Of a stretch of DNA of 64,000 bases, positions 33,349-41,680 are shown piece after piece. Source of the stretch: Enterocloster asparagiformis (GTDB taxonomy: Bacteria > Bacillota > Clostridia > Lachnospirales > Lachnospiraceae). Under the pieces are notes generated by a model. The model was not told where the DNA came from. It ran no database searches and worked only from the letters and a program-made list of their open reading frames with translations. The stretch is from contig JAGZSY010000006.1 of NCBI GenBank assembly GCA_018380885.1, positions 186,001-250,000 of the forward strand. Direction: 5' to 3'. A program made the translations under genes and the position numbers. Each line of letters begins with the position of its first letter. Within the stretch, counting starts at the first letter, position 1.

Positions 33349-34686
33349 TCATTGTTTTGCCAGTAATTCATCCACCTGCTTGCCTGCCAGTTCCATCGCC
33401 TCGGCCGCGCTGATCTCGCCCATAACCGCCTTGGTGACCGCGTCCGCCATGGCCTTCTGCACTTCCTCCCAACAGATGATGGAGGGCTTAAATTTCGCCA
33501 TGGGTTCCATCTGCGCAAAGGGTGCTACCATCACGTTGCTGGGGTCGGTGAACTCGGGAATCTCCTTGTAGTAGCTCTGCTGGTTGGGCACCCAGCCGGA
33601 CTGGTTGACCACCTGGCCCTGGTACTTGGCCGTATGCCAGAACTCCAGCCACTTTGCCGCGGCCTCCTGGTTGCCGGTGTTGAACACCAGATCCACGTCC
33701 ATGACGCCTAAGGAATAGCGGGAACCGGAGGGGCCTGCAAGGGGCTCCGTGATCTCAGCCCAGCTGTAGTCCTCGCCCGCTTCCTTTAACGCGGCCAGCC
33801 CCTGGGCGTTGTGGAAATACGCGGCCGCGATCTGGGTGGTAAAGTTGTTCTGGGTGCTGTTGATGTCGGCCTGTCCGTAGTCCGGCACCGCGTATTTCGC
33901 CAGATCCACGTACATCTGCAGGGCCGCGACTCCGTTCTCATTGTTAAAGCCGTTGGCCGTTCCGTCCGCGTTCATCACGTCCGCGTCGTAAGCCCAGAGA
34001 ATGGGCAGGAAGCAGTCCAGGGTATTCTTGGGATGGCCCGCCACCATGGTGTAGGCGTATTTGCCGGAGGACGGATCGGTCAGCTTCTCGCCGTCCGCCA
34101 GAAATTCCTCCCAGGTAGTGGGCGCTTTCTCAATTCCGGCCTCCTCCAGGCGCGTCTTGTTGAACAGCATGCCGCGGATGGACATGTAGGACGGCATAGC
34201 CCAGAGCTCGTCGCCCACAGCGCACACCTCCAGGGCCGCCGGCGAAAAGTCGTCGTAGAGCTCCTTGCTGATCAGGTCGTTGATGGCCACCGTGTACCCG
34301 GCCTCCTTGAATTGCTGGGTCCAGGACGAGAAGCCGTACATGGCGTCCGGCATGTTGCCGCCCTCCGCCAGGGTCAAAATCTTCTGGTACGCGTCGCTGT
34401 AAGCCCAGCTCTCCAGCTTCACTTCAATTCCGGTCTCATTTTTGAACTCCGCGGCAGCCTCCTTCAGCAGCTCCATACCCGTGTCACCCAATGTGACGTA
34501 GGTAATGGCCGTGCCTTCCCCCGCCTTCGGCGCCTCGGTTCCCGCCTCGCTCTCACCGCCGGACGCTGCGCCGGTGGTCGGCGCCGCCGTGTCTGCCGGA
34601 GCCGGGCTTGCGGAAGAGCAACCGCCCAGAGCGGCCAGCATCGCTACGGAAAGGATCACAGAAACGGACTTCCTCAGTTTTCTCAT
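33349..34686 (-). CDS. Extracellular sugar-binding lipoprotein of an ABC importer
   Basis: A 445-aa solute-binding protein of the CUT1 (MalE-like) group. Lipobox LGGC with Cys 23 follows a basic/hydrophobic signal, then a Pro/Ala/Thr/Gly/Ser-rich spacer (about residues 24-55). First gene of the locus; GGGAGGAAGTAACCT precedes the ATG. The nagA and nagB genes downstream suggest an amino sugar or amino-sugar oligomer as ligand; the protein itself does not reveal it. TATAAT lies about 50 bases upstream as a -10 element. Confidence 0.92.
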   Translation of the reverse strand: MRKLRKSVSVILSVAMLAALGGCSSASPAPADTAAPTTGAASGGESEAGTEAPKAGEGTAITYVTLGDTGMELLKEAAAEFKNETGIEVKLESWAYSDAYQKILTLAEGGNMPDAMYGFSSWTQQFKEAGYTVAINDLISKELYDDFSPAALEVCAVGDELWAMPSYMSIRGMLFNKTRLEEAGIEKAPTTWEEFLADGEKLTDPSSGKYAYTMVAGHPKNTLDCFLPILWAYDADVMNADGTANGFNNENGVAALQMYVDLAKYAVPDYGQADINSTQNNFTTQIAAAYFHNAQGLAALKEAGEDYSWAEITEPLAGPSGSRYSLGVMDVDLVFNTGNQEAAAKWLEFWHTAKYQGQVVNQSGWVPNQQSYYKEIPEFTDPSNVMVAPFAQMEPMAKFKPSIICWEEVQKAMADAVTKAVMGEISAAEAMELAGKQVDELLAKQ

Positions 34687-34841
34687 AGGTTACTTCCTCC
34701 CATCAAATTTAATGCCTTTATTATACCGGTTTTCGCTAAAATTGTATTTATATTTTTTGACATGATTTTTTACAAGTTTTAAACATCCTTCTTGTAAACT
34801 GTATAGATTTTGCGCTTTTTCAGCTATATTTTATGTAATAT

Positions 34842-34881
34842 TTGAAAAATATAACGCGATATGATATAATCATCATATGAT
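34842..34881 (+). promoter_or_regulatory. Promoter and palindrome of the GntR-AraC pair
   Basis: TTGAAA (34842-34847) and TATAAT (34865-34870) are 17 bases apart. ATCATATGAT (34872-34881) is a perfect palindrome over the expected start, within a longer AT-rich region of related half-sites (ATATGAT, ATCAT). It is well placed for autoregulation by the GntR protein and for control of the divergent sugar operon. Confidence 0.55.
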
Positions 34882-34915
34882 TTTGAGAAATAAGCACAGG
34901 GAGGGATTTTTACTT

Positions 34916-35632
34916 ATGGCGGTTCAGCGCACAAGGCTTTCTGATCAGGTTGCGGACCAACTGCGCGCCATGATCACAGACAGAGTTTACCGTCCCGGAG
35001 AGAAGCTGCCGGTGGAGGCCGAGCTGGCCGCCCAGTTCGGAGTCAGCCGCATCACGGTCCGGGAGGCCATGCATAAGCTGGATATCATGGGCATCGTGGA
35101 GGTGCGCCAGGGAGCCGGCACCTTTGTGCGCGAAATCACCCCGGGCGCTTACATCAAGACGCTGCTTCCCATGCTGTCCATGGACAACAACAGCCTGAAG
35201 GACATTTTCGAGATCCGTCAGATCATCGAGTGCAAGTCCGCGGAGCTGGCCGCCTTAAACGCCACCGCGGAGGACCTGGCCCAGGTAAAGCTGCCCCTGT
35301 CCAAGATGCCCGAGGCCGCCCGCACCGGGAAACTGCGCCAGTACAATGAGCTGGACCTGCAATTTCACTACGCGGTGGCAAAGTGCACCCACAACCAGAT
35401 TCTCATCACAATCCAGGAGCTGCTCAGCGATCTGGTGGAGGGCTCCATCAGCATGGGGATCACGCCCCTGAACGCGCTGGAGCACTCCGTCATCTTCCAC
35501 CGCAAAATCTACGAGGCCATCGCCAAACACGACAGCGTCAGCGCCGCGGGCCTGATGAACGCCCACATCGAGGGCGGCGTCAACTACGCCAAGAACATTA
35601 TGCAGGACAACTATGGAAAGGAGCGTTCATGA
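34916..35632 (+). CDS. GntR/FadR-type regulator of the amino-sugar locus
   Basis: A 238-aa FCD-type regulator: winged helix in about residues 5-72 (FGVSRITVREAMHKLDIMGI) and FCD domain with metal-binding His in DLQFHYAVAKCTHN, IFHRKIYEAI and MNAHIEGG. GGGAGGG lies 10 bases before this ATG; an ATG 39 bases upstream has no site. It is transcribed away from the sugar ABC operon and is probably its repressor. It overlaps the AraC gene by 4 bases. Confidence 0.9.
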   Translation: MAVQRTRLSDQVADQLRAMITDRVYRPGEKLPVEAELAAQFGVSRITVREAMHKLDIMGIVEVRQGAGTFVREITPGAYIKTLLPMLSMDNNSLKDIFEIRQIIECKSAELAALNATAEDLAQVKLPLSKMPEAARTGKLRQYNELDLQFHYAVAKCTHNQILITIQELLSDLVEGSISMGITPLNALEHSVIFHRKIYEAIAKHDSVSAAGLMNAHIEGGVNYAKNIMQDNYGKERS

Positions 35633-36429
35633 TACAGGATATCCGCCTGACCGGCTATGATTTTCTGGACAAGCCTCTGCTGCCGTTATCAGCCGGACGC
35701 CAGTTCCATCTATTTTATGTGTTTGACGGCAGCGGCGTTTTGATTGTGGACAGCAGCAGCTACACCTGCTCCCGGGACAGCCTGTTTCTCTTTCCCTCCC
35801 TGGAGGTAGCCGTGCCCCGCCCCGGCAGCCGCTCCTCCCTGACCATCCTGCACATGGCCTTCACCTGCGCCTCCCCTCACATGGGAGGAGAATTGTCCCA
35901 GCTGCCCAAGCTGCTGCCGTTTTCCCCCGAGCAGCGCGGCCTGGTGATGGAGATTCTCCACGAGTGCCTCCTGAAGCGGCCCCTGTACGAGGACCTCTGC
36001 TCCCTGTACCTGGAACAGCTTCTGGTTCCCTTAGCGGCCGCCGCGTACCGCGAAAAGCAGGCCATATCCCACGCCCCCTGGATCGCCAAGCGCCCTGAGG
36101 GACCTCTGGCTGAGGCCTGCGCGTATATTGACCGCCATCTGGGAGAGGACCTTTCCTCCGACACGCTCTGCGAGGCCTGCCGGGTCAGCGCGCGCCAGCT
36201 CAACAGCCTGTTCAGAAGGACATTCCACCAGTCCACCATGGAGTATATCGGAAACCGCCGCCTGGCCCGGGCCCGGGAGCTGCTGTGCTTTTCCCGCAGC
36301 TCCGTGACCGAGATCGCCGAGCGCACCGGGTTTAAATCCGTCCACTACTTCAGCCGCGTGTTCAAGGAAAAGGAGGGCATTCCCCCCGGGGAGTACAAAA
36401 AACGGATTGCCCGTTCGCTGACCCTCTGA
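35629..36429 (+). CDS. AraC family transcription regulator
   Basis: A 266-aa regulator with an N-terminal cupin-like sensing part (about residues 1-150) and a C-terminal double helix-turn-helix (about 165-260; VSARQLNSLFRRTFHQSTME and SVTEIAERTGFKSVHYFSRV). AAGGAG precedes the ATG, which overlaps the GntR stop as ATGA. Two stacked regulators in one transcript facing a sugar operon suggest combined repression and activation, but direct targets are inferred from position. Confidence 0.9.
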   Translation: MIQDIRLTGYDFLDKPLLPLSAGRQFHLFYVFDGSGVLIVDSSSYTCSRDSLFLFPSLEVAVPRPGSRSSLTILHMAFTCASPHMGGELSQLPKLLPFSPEQRGLVMEILHECLLKRPLYEDLCSLYLEQLLVPLAAAAYREKQAISHAPWIAKRPEGPLAEACAYIDRHLGEDLSSDTLCEACRVSARQLNSLFRRTFHQSTMEYIGNRRLARARELLCFSRSSVTEIAERTGFKSVHYFSRVFKEKEGIPPGEYKKRIARSLTL

Positions 36430-36435
36430 CTTTCC

Positions 36436-36464
36436 TTGACTTTCCTATCATATACTTGTACAAT
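36436..36464 (+). promoter_or_regulatory. Promoter of the MATE exporter gene
   Basis: TTGACT and TACAAT, 17 bases apart, starting 6 bases after the AraC stop codon and about 60 bases before the MATE start. Confidence 0.6.
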
Positions 36465-36526
36465 AGTTTTCGTGCGCCATGCGCATGTACAGGATTTGCT
36501 GCAAAGGAAAAAGGAGTATCACATTT

Positions 36527-37876
36527 ATGGCACAAGAAAATAAAATGGGCACTATGCCCGTCAACCGGCTGCTCATCACGATGTCCCTGCCCATGGTTAT
36601 TTCCATGCTGGTGCAGGCCATGTACAACATTGTGGACAGCATCTTTGTATCCATGATCAGCCAGAGCGCCCTGACCGCCGTATCCATGGCGTTCCCCATC
36701 CAGAACCTGATCATCGCGGTGTCTGCCGGCACCTGCGTGGGCGTCAACGCCCTGCTCTCCCGTTCCCTGGGCGAGCACAACCAGAAAAACGCCGACTTAG
36801 CGGCCACCAACGGCGTGTTTTTGGCCGTCCTGGGCTTCATCGCCTTCGCCCTGTTCGGCATGTTCGGCTCCCGGCTCTTTTTTGAGAGCCAGACGGACAA
36901 CCAGGAGATCATCCGCCTGGGCACGCAGTATCTACAAATCTGCTGTATTTTCAGCATGGGTATTTTCGGGGAAATGATGTTCGAGCGCATTTTACAGTCC
37001 ACCGGACGCACCATCTACAGCATGATCACCCAGGGCACCGGCGCCATCATCAACATCATTCTGGACCCCATCCTGATCTTCGGCCTGGCCGGGTTCCCCA
37101 AGCTGGGCATCCAGGGCGCGGCGGCGGCCACAGTGTTCGGCCAGATCGTGGCCATGCTGCTGGCGCTGATGTTCAACGCCACCAAGAACCACGACGTAAA
37201 AATCCGCTTAAAAGGCTTCACCCCCCACGGCCGCACCATCCGGCTGATCTACGAGGTAGGCGTGCCCTCCATTATCATGCAGTCCATCGGCTCCGTGATG
37301 ACCTTCGGAATGAACAAAATCCTCATCGCCTTCTCCGAGACGGCTGTGGCGGTGTTCGGCGTATACTTCAAGCTCCAGAGCTTTATCTTTATGCCGATCT
37401 TTGGCCTGAACAACGGCATGATCCCCATTGTGGCCTACAACTACGGGGCCAAAAGCAAGAAGCGCATCATGGACACCGTGCGCCTGAGCATCTACATCGC
37501 GGTGTTTATCATGCTCGTGGGCCTCATCGTGTTCCAGCTGTTCACACCGGACCTGCTGCTTATGTTCCAGGCGGATGAGCAAATGCTCTCCATCGGCGTG
37601 CCGGCCCTGAGAATTATCAGCCTCAGCTTCCTGTTCGCCGGCTACTGCATCATCGTGGGCTCCGTGTTCCAGGCCCTGGGCAACGGCGTCTACAGCCTGA
37701 TCGTATCGGTCGCCAGACAGCTGATCTGCATCCTGCCCCTGGCCTACTTCTTTGCCCGGGAATTTGGACTCCACGCAGTCTGGTACTCCATCCCCCTGGC
37801 GGAGATCACCTCGGTTGTGCTGAGCACCATTTTGTTCAGGAAAATTTATGTGGAAAAGTTGAGAAACTTGTCCTAA
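36527..37876 (+). CDS. MATE family efflux transporter
   Basis: A 449-aa membrane protein with 12 predicted helices in two similar halves, driven by a cation gradient; exports drugs or metabolites. Typical MATE features are MPVNRLLITMSLPMVISMLV at the start and the repeated glycine-rich helices (GICVGVNALLSRSLGE-like and NNGMIPIVAYNYGA). AAGGAG lies 10 bases before this ATG. Its last codons (CTTGTCCTAAG, containing the stop) are the first copy of the repeat family that follows the gene. Confidence 0.92.
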   Translation: MAQENKMGTMPVNRLLITMSLPMVISMLVQAMYNIVDSIFVSMISQSALTAVSMAFPIQNLIIAVSAGTCVGVNALLSRSLGEHNQKNADLAATNGVFLAVLGFIAFALFGMFGSRLFFESQTDNQEIIRLGTQYLQICCIFSMGIFGEMMFERILQSTGRTIYSMITQGTGAIINIILDPILIFGLAGFPKLGIQGAAAATVFGQIVAMLLALMFNATKNHDVKIRLKGFTPHGRTIRLIYEVGVPSIIMQSIGSVMTFGMNKILIAFSETAVAVFGVYFKLQSFIFMPIFGLNNGMIPIVAYNYGAKSKKRIMDTVRLSIYIAVFIMLVGLIVFQLFTPDLLLMFQADEQMLSIGVPALRIISLSFLFAGYCIIVGSVFQALGNGVYSLIVSVARQLICILPLAYFFAREFGLHAVWYSIPLAEITSVVLSTILFRKIYVEKLRNLS

Positions 37877-38095
37877 GAGCTTTGTCCCAAGAGATTTGTC
37901 CTAAGGGCTACCGGGCTTTGTCCTAAGGGGTACCGGGCTTTGTCCTAAGGGGTACCGGGCAAAGCCCGGTGGATTCCTTAGGACGGCTAGCGACTATGAA
38001 GCCCCAACAATTTTCCTTAGGACGGCTAGCGACCATGAAGCCTTCAGACGGCCAGCGACCATGAAGCCCCAACAAGCTTCCTTCGGACATCTAAC
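37867..38095. repeat. Two families of short direct repeats behind the MATE gene
   Basis: Family A: TTGTCCTAAG or a one-base variant begins near 37868, 37882, 37896, 37918 and 37940; the last three continue as GG-TACCGGGC units 22 bases long. Family B: CCTTAGGAC-GGCTAGCGAC-ATGAAGCC-type units begin at 37976, 38015, 38041 and 38080 (spacing 39, 26, 39). A and B contain complementary cores (GTCCTAAGG/CCTTAGGAC), and CCGGGC-AAA-GCCCGG forms a hairpin at the junction, so the whole can fold into a long hairpin that may end the MATE transcript. Confidence 0.85.
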
Positions 38096-38154
38096 GACCA
38101 CAAATCCCCAACTTCTCCAAAACAGAAATCTATGAAACGGACGGTGCGCGCGCC

Positions 38155-38730
38155 ATGACCTGCGAATACCTGCTGGTAGACGGTTACAACATCATATTCG
38201 CCTGGCCCGAATTAAAGGAGCTGGCCGCCGTCAACCTGGACGGTGCGCGGACCAAGCTGCAGGATATCCTCTGCAATTACCAGGGCTACAAAAAATGCCA
38301 GGTAATCCTGGTATTTGACGGCTACAAGGTCAAGGGCAACCCCGGCGAGGTGATCCAATACCACAACATCCACGTGATCTTCACCAAGGAGGCCGAGACC
38401 GCGGACCAGTACATCGAGAAGGTAACCCAGCAGATCGGCCGCCGCTACCAGGTGGCCGTAGCCACCTCCGACAAACTGGAGCAGGTGATTATCCTGGGCA
38501 AAGGCGCCCTGCGCCTGTCTGCCCGGGATCTGTTCAAAGAAATCAAAGAGACCAACGATGAGATCAACGTCCGCCATCTGAAGCAGATTCCTTCCAAAAA
38601 GAACCGCCTGTTCGACAACGTGGACCCCCAGCTTCTGGCCTACCTGGAGGACATACGTCTGGACCGTTTGAAGGAAAAGCCGGCTGAAAAGGGCGGGGCA
38701 AAGGGGAAGAAAAAGAAGAAGAAACGGTGA
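38155..38730 (+). CDS. yacP: YacP-type NYN domain endoribonuclease
   Basis: A 191-aa NYN/PIN-fold nuclease. In B. subtilis YacP (Rae1) cuts mRNA in a ribosome-dependent way. The acidic active-site positions are seen in LLVDGYNIIFAW near the start, VFDGYKV and TADQYIEKV in the middle; the tail is a lysine-rich stretch (KGKKKKKKR) suited to RNA or ribosome binding. No Shine-Dalgarno is visible. The ATG overlaps the TGA of an 8-codon frame starting at 38132. Confidence 0.9.
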   Translation: MTCEYLLVDGYNIIFAWPELKELAAVNLDGARTKLQDILCNYQGYKKCQVILVFDGYKVKGNPGEVIQYHNIHVIFTKEAETADQYIEKVTQQIGRRYQVAVATSDKLEQVIILGKGALRLSARDLFKEIKETNDEINVRHLKQIPSKKNRLFDNVDPQLLAYLEDIRLDRLKEKPAEKGGAKGKKKKKKR

Positions 38731-38782
38731 CCGCGCGGCCGCTTAAAACCGGATAACACCGCCCGCTCCCGCGTTTCTATAC

Positions 38783-38836
38783 AAAAAACGCTCCCCTCCG
38801 GATAACCGTCTCTTCAACCGTCTATCCGAAAGAGAG
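38783..38836 (-). terminator. Terminator behind the VOC protein gene
   Basis: On the minus strand GCTCTC..CGGATA pairs with TATCCG..GGGAGC around a short middle, followed by GTTTTTTG. It lies in the space between two convergent genes and may also slow transcripts from the yacP side. Confidence 0.7.
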
Positions 38837-38946
38837 CATATTGCAATGCCTCTCACAAAACTTTTATCTCTTACCGGCCTGCCTCAGTCAAAACGCCGTT
38901 CCCGCAGCCGGGCTGTCCTGCGCCTTTGCCCTCAGGCCGCCGCCGG

Positions 38947-39315
38947 CTACTGCCGCACAATGTGGATTGCAAATCCGCCGATCTCACCCTCAAAATAGGT
39001 GAAGAAGCATTTCCCGTTCTCGTCGATCTTCTTAGTCTCCTCGATGGCCTTAAAGCCGCGCTCTTCAAAGTAGCGGATCGCCGCCTCCACGTCGTTCACG
39101 GAAAAGCCGATATGACCGTGGGTTCCCCGTCCGTTCTTCTTCATGATCTCCACCAGGTCGCCGCTGAAATAGGAAGCGGAGGTTTCGCGGGTGGGAAGCC
39201 CCATCAGTCTCAGGAAATCCGCCGCCACGCCGGCCGCCTCGCCGTCGCAGGCCGCGTTGAGCCCCACGTGGGCCACCTTCATGTTGAATAACTCTGCTGC
39301 ACTTTTGTCTGCCAT
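38947..39315 (-). CDS. VOC (glyoxalase/bleomycin-resistance fold) protein
   Basis: A 122-aa single VOC domain of paired beta-alpha-beta-beta-beta units (KVAHVGLNAACDGEAAGVAA and THGHIGFSVNDVEAAIRYFE). A His and a Glu suitable for metal binding are present, but no substrate-specific motif. GGAGG lies 8 bases before the ATG. It follows the SIMPL-domain gene by 26 bases on the same strand and is probably cotranscribed with it. The function is unknown. Confidence 0.85.
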   Translation of the reverse strand: MADKSAAELFNMKVAHVGLNAACDGEAAGVAADFLRLMGLPTRETSASYFSGDLVEIMKKNGRGTHGHIGFSVNDVEAAIRYFEERGFKAIEETKKIDENGKCFFTYFEGEIGGFAIHIVRQ

Positions 39316-39341
39316 TTTTCTGTCCTCCAAAAATATCGTTT

Positions 39342-40127
39342 TTATTTTACGGAATAATTCAGCCGCACCGTGATGTTGGCTGTCTTAAACCGCGAAGTCG
39401 TGTTGAAAGAGCCGCCGTAGCTGTAGGACTCGGTGCCGGAATTGGTGGCCGTAATCTGGAATACGCCCAGGTTGGCGGTCAGAAGTTTGTCCGTCTGCGC
39501 GCCGCAGCCGCCGGCTACCAGGTCGATGCGCTCCTTGGCGTTGGCCGTGGCCTTGGAAATCAGGTCCAGCTTCAGCTCATCCAGCTTGGTATAGTAATAT
39601 TCCGGCAAATCGGATTCCAGCTCCACGCCGGACTCGATCAGATTGGTAATGTCTCTGGAAATCAGCTCCACCTTGTCGATGTCGCCGGAGGTCACCGTCA
39701 TGCTCTGAACCAGCTCATATCCTGTCTGCACATCGCCGATATAGCGTCCCTCGTCGTCGTATGTGGACGTGTAGGTGGGAGAAATGCGTACGGAGCTGAA
39801 CACCATCTCGTCGTCGCTGACGCCGTTCTCCTTCAGGTAGGACTTGACCAGCTCCCCGTCCTTCTTAATCCGGGAATAGGCGTCCTTGGGCGTGCTGCCC
39901 TCCACGGAAAAGCTTCCCCGCCACACCACCAGATCGGACTCAAAGTCCACGCTGGCAGACCCCGTGGCCGTAATGCCGGTTCCGCCTGCGTTCTTCTTGT
40001 ACTGAATGATATTTCCGGTGAAAATGCTCACGCAGATGATGGCGCATATGCCCGCGATCAGCGCGATCACCACCGGACGGTACTGCATAAACAGGCCGCC
40101 CTTACCGCTCTTGTTATTTTCTTCCAT
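39342..40127 (-). CDS. SIMPL domain (DUF541) protein
   Basis: A 261-aa membrane-anchored protein: short cytoplasmic start, one helix (about residues 18-38), then a SIMPL domain outside (ITATGSASVDFESDLVVWRG at its start, conserved C-terminal TANITVRLNYSV). SIMPL proteins (BP26, YggE) are poorly understood and often linked to stress or envelope. The ATG chosen has GGGAGGAAG upstream; longer frames lack a site. Confidence 0.85.
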   Translation of the reverse strand: MEENNKSGKGGLFMQYRPVVIALIAGICAIICVSIFTGNIIQYKKNAGGTGITATGSASVDFESDLVVWRGSFSVEGSTPKDAYSRIKKDGELVKSYLKENGVSDDEMVFSSVRISPTYTSTYDDEGRYIGDVQTGYELVQSMTVTSGDIDKVELISRDITNLIESGVELESDLPEYYYTKLDELKLDLISKATANAKERIDLVAGGCGAQTDKLLTANLGVFQITATNSGTESYSYGGSFNTTSRFKTANITVRLNYSVK

Positions 40128-40265
40128 CTTCTTCCTCCCTAGTTTGTTTGGCTTCATTATATCATAACCATCTGTGAAAAAAAGTGCCATTTTTATTAAG
40201 ATTTGTCTTTTTTCATATTCTGTCCCAAGGGAGGAAAAAACATGGCGGCCGGGGCGGCCCGAGGC

Positions 40266-41456
40266 CTATTTCAACAGTTCCAAAATAGAGCTGCCGATGG
40301 TCCCCTCGGGCATGGCCACGCCGAAATTGTCCGCGACGGTGGCGCCGATCACCGCAAAGGTGTGGGCATCCTCCAGGCGTCCGCCGCCCTCCATGGACGG
40401 GGAGTAGGCCAGCAGGGGCACCATCTCCCGGGTGTGATCCGTGCCCTTGTAGGTGGGATCGTTGCCGTGGTCCGCGGTGATCAGCAGCAGATCGTCCTCC
40501 CGCAGCTTGCCCAGCAGAACGCCCAGCTTCTCATCAAAGCGCTCCAGCTCTTGGCCGTAGCCCTGGGGATTTCTCCGGTGGCCCCAGAGCGCGTCAAAAT
40601 CTACCAGGTTGACGAAGCATAGCCCGTGGAAATCCTTGTCCGCCAGCTCAATGGTCTGCTCCATTCCGTGCACGCTGCTCTTGGACTTGTAGGCCTCCGT
40701 AATCCCCTCGCCGTCGAAGATATCCTTGATCTTGCCCACGCTGATCACGTCCAATCCGTTGTCCTTCAGCGCGTTTAAAGCGGTGGGCCCGGTGGGCTTT
40801 AACGCGTAGTCGTGGCGGTTGGAGGTGCGGGTAAACTCGCCCTTTTTGCGCCCGACATAGGGTCTGGCGATCACGCGGCCCACCTTCCACTCGTCGCGCA
40901 GGGTCAGCTCCCTGGCGATCTCGCAGCAGCGGTACAACTCATCCAGACCGAAGGTCTCCTCGTTTCCGCAGATTTGCAGGACGGAGTCCGCCGACGTGTA
41001 GACGATCATATCCCCGGTGGCGATCTCGTGCTCGCCCAGCTCATCGAGAATCTCCGTACCGCTGGCGGACTTATTGCCCACGATCTTGTGGCCCGTGCGG
41101 CGGCTCAGCTCGTCCAGCAGCTCCTGGGGAAATCCCGTATCCGTAAAGGTTTTAAAGGGCTTGGTGATGTTCAGTCCCATCATTTCCCAGTGTCCGGTCA
41201 TGGTGTCCTTGCCCACGCTGGTCTCAATCAGCCGCAGCTGGTAGCCCTCGGTGCGATCCGGCGTCTTCACATGGTTCAGGGGATGCAGCCTGGTAATCCC
41301 CAGCTTCGCCAGATTGGGAATACAGAAATTCGGCATATGATCGTCGATATGGCCCAGGGTATCGGAGCCCAGATCGTCGAATTTATCCGCGTCCGGCCCG
41401 GCGCCTATGCCCATGGAATCAATTACTATGGTGAAAATGCGCTTGTATGGTTTCAT
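40266..41456 (-). CDS. deoB: Phosphopentomutase
   Basis: Interconverts (deoxy)ribose-1-phosphate and -5-phosphate in nucleoside salvage. The 396-aa alkaline-phosphatase-superfamily protein has the metal and phosphate sites [15 protein letters not shown], the nucleophile region [11 protein letters not shown] and [11 protein letters not shown] followed by [22 protein letters not shown] precedes the ATG. No deoA/deoD/pdp neighbour exists here, so it stands alone. TGG-TATAGT about 60 bases upstream is an extended -10 candidate. Confidence 0.96.
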   Translation of the reverse strand: MKPYKRIFTIVIDSMGIGAGPDADKFDDLGSDTLGHIDDHMPNFCIPNLAKLGITRLHPLNHVKTPDRTEGYQLRLIETSVGKDTMTGHWEMMGLNITKPFKTFTDTGFPQELLDELSRRTGHKIVGNKSASGTEILDELGEHEIATGDMIVYTSADSVLQICGNEETFGLDELYRCCEIARELTLRDEWKVGRVIARPYVGRKKGEFTRTSNRHDYALKPTGPTALNALKDNGLDVISVGKIKDIFDGEGITEAYKSKSSVHGMEQTIELADKDFHGLCFVNLVDFDALWGHRRNPQGYGQELERFDEKLGVLLGKLREDDLLLITADHGNDPTYKGTDHTREMVPLLAYSPSMEGGGRLEDAHTFAVIGATVADNFGVAMPEGTIGSSILELLK

Positions 41457-41611
41457 GATTGCCTCCTTAATGGTGTCAATTTGTTATCACTGTGAACAGC
41501 GTACCGCTGGAATAAGGATACTATACCACATTTTTCGTAAAAACGCCAACCGCGGCGGAGAAAACCGTTCCGGTGCCTCCGCTCTGTCAGGGGAAAATAC
41601 CGCCGGATGCG

Positions 41612-41649
41612 CAAAAACAGCGGCCGCCGGAAAATCCACCGGCAGCCGC
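41612..41649 (-). terminator. Terminator of the tct operon
   Basis: GCGGC-T-GCCGG pairs with CCGGC-G-GCCGC around TGGATTTT, followed on the minus strand by TGTTTTTG, about 30 bases behind tctA. Confidence 0.78.
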
Positions 41650-41680
41650 CTGTAACGCTCCCCGGTCAAGAGGGCCGAAC

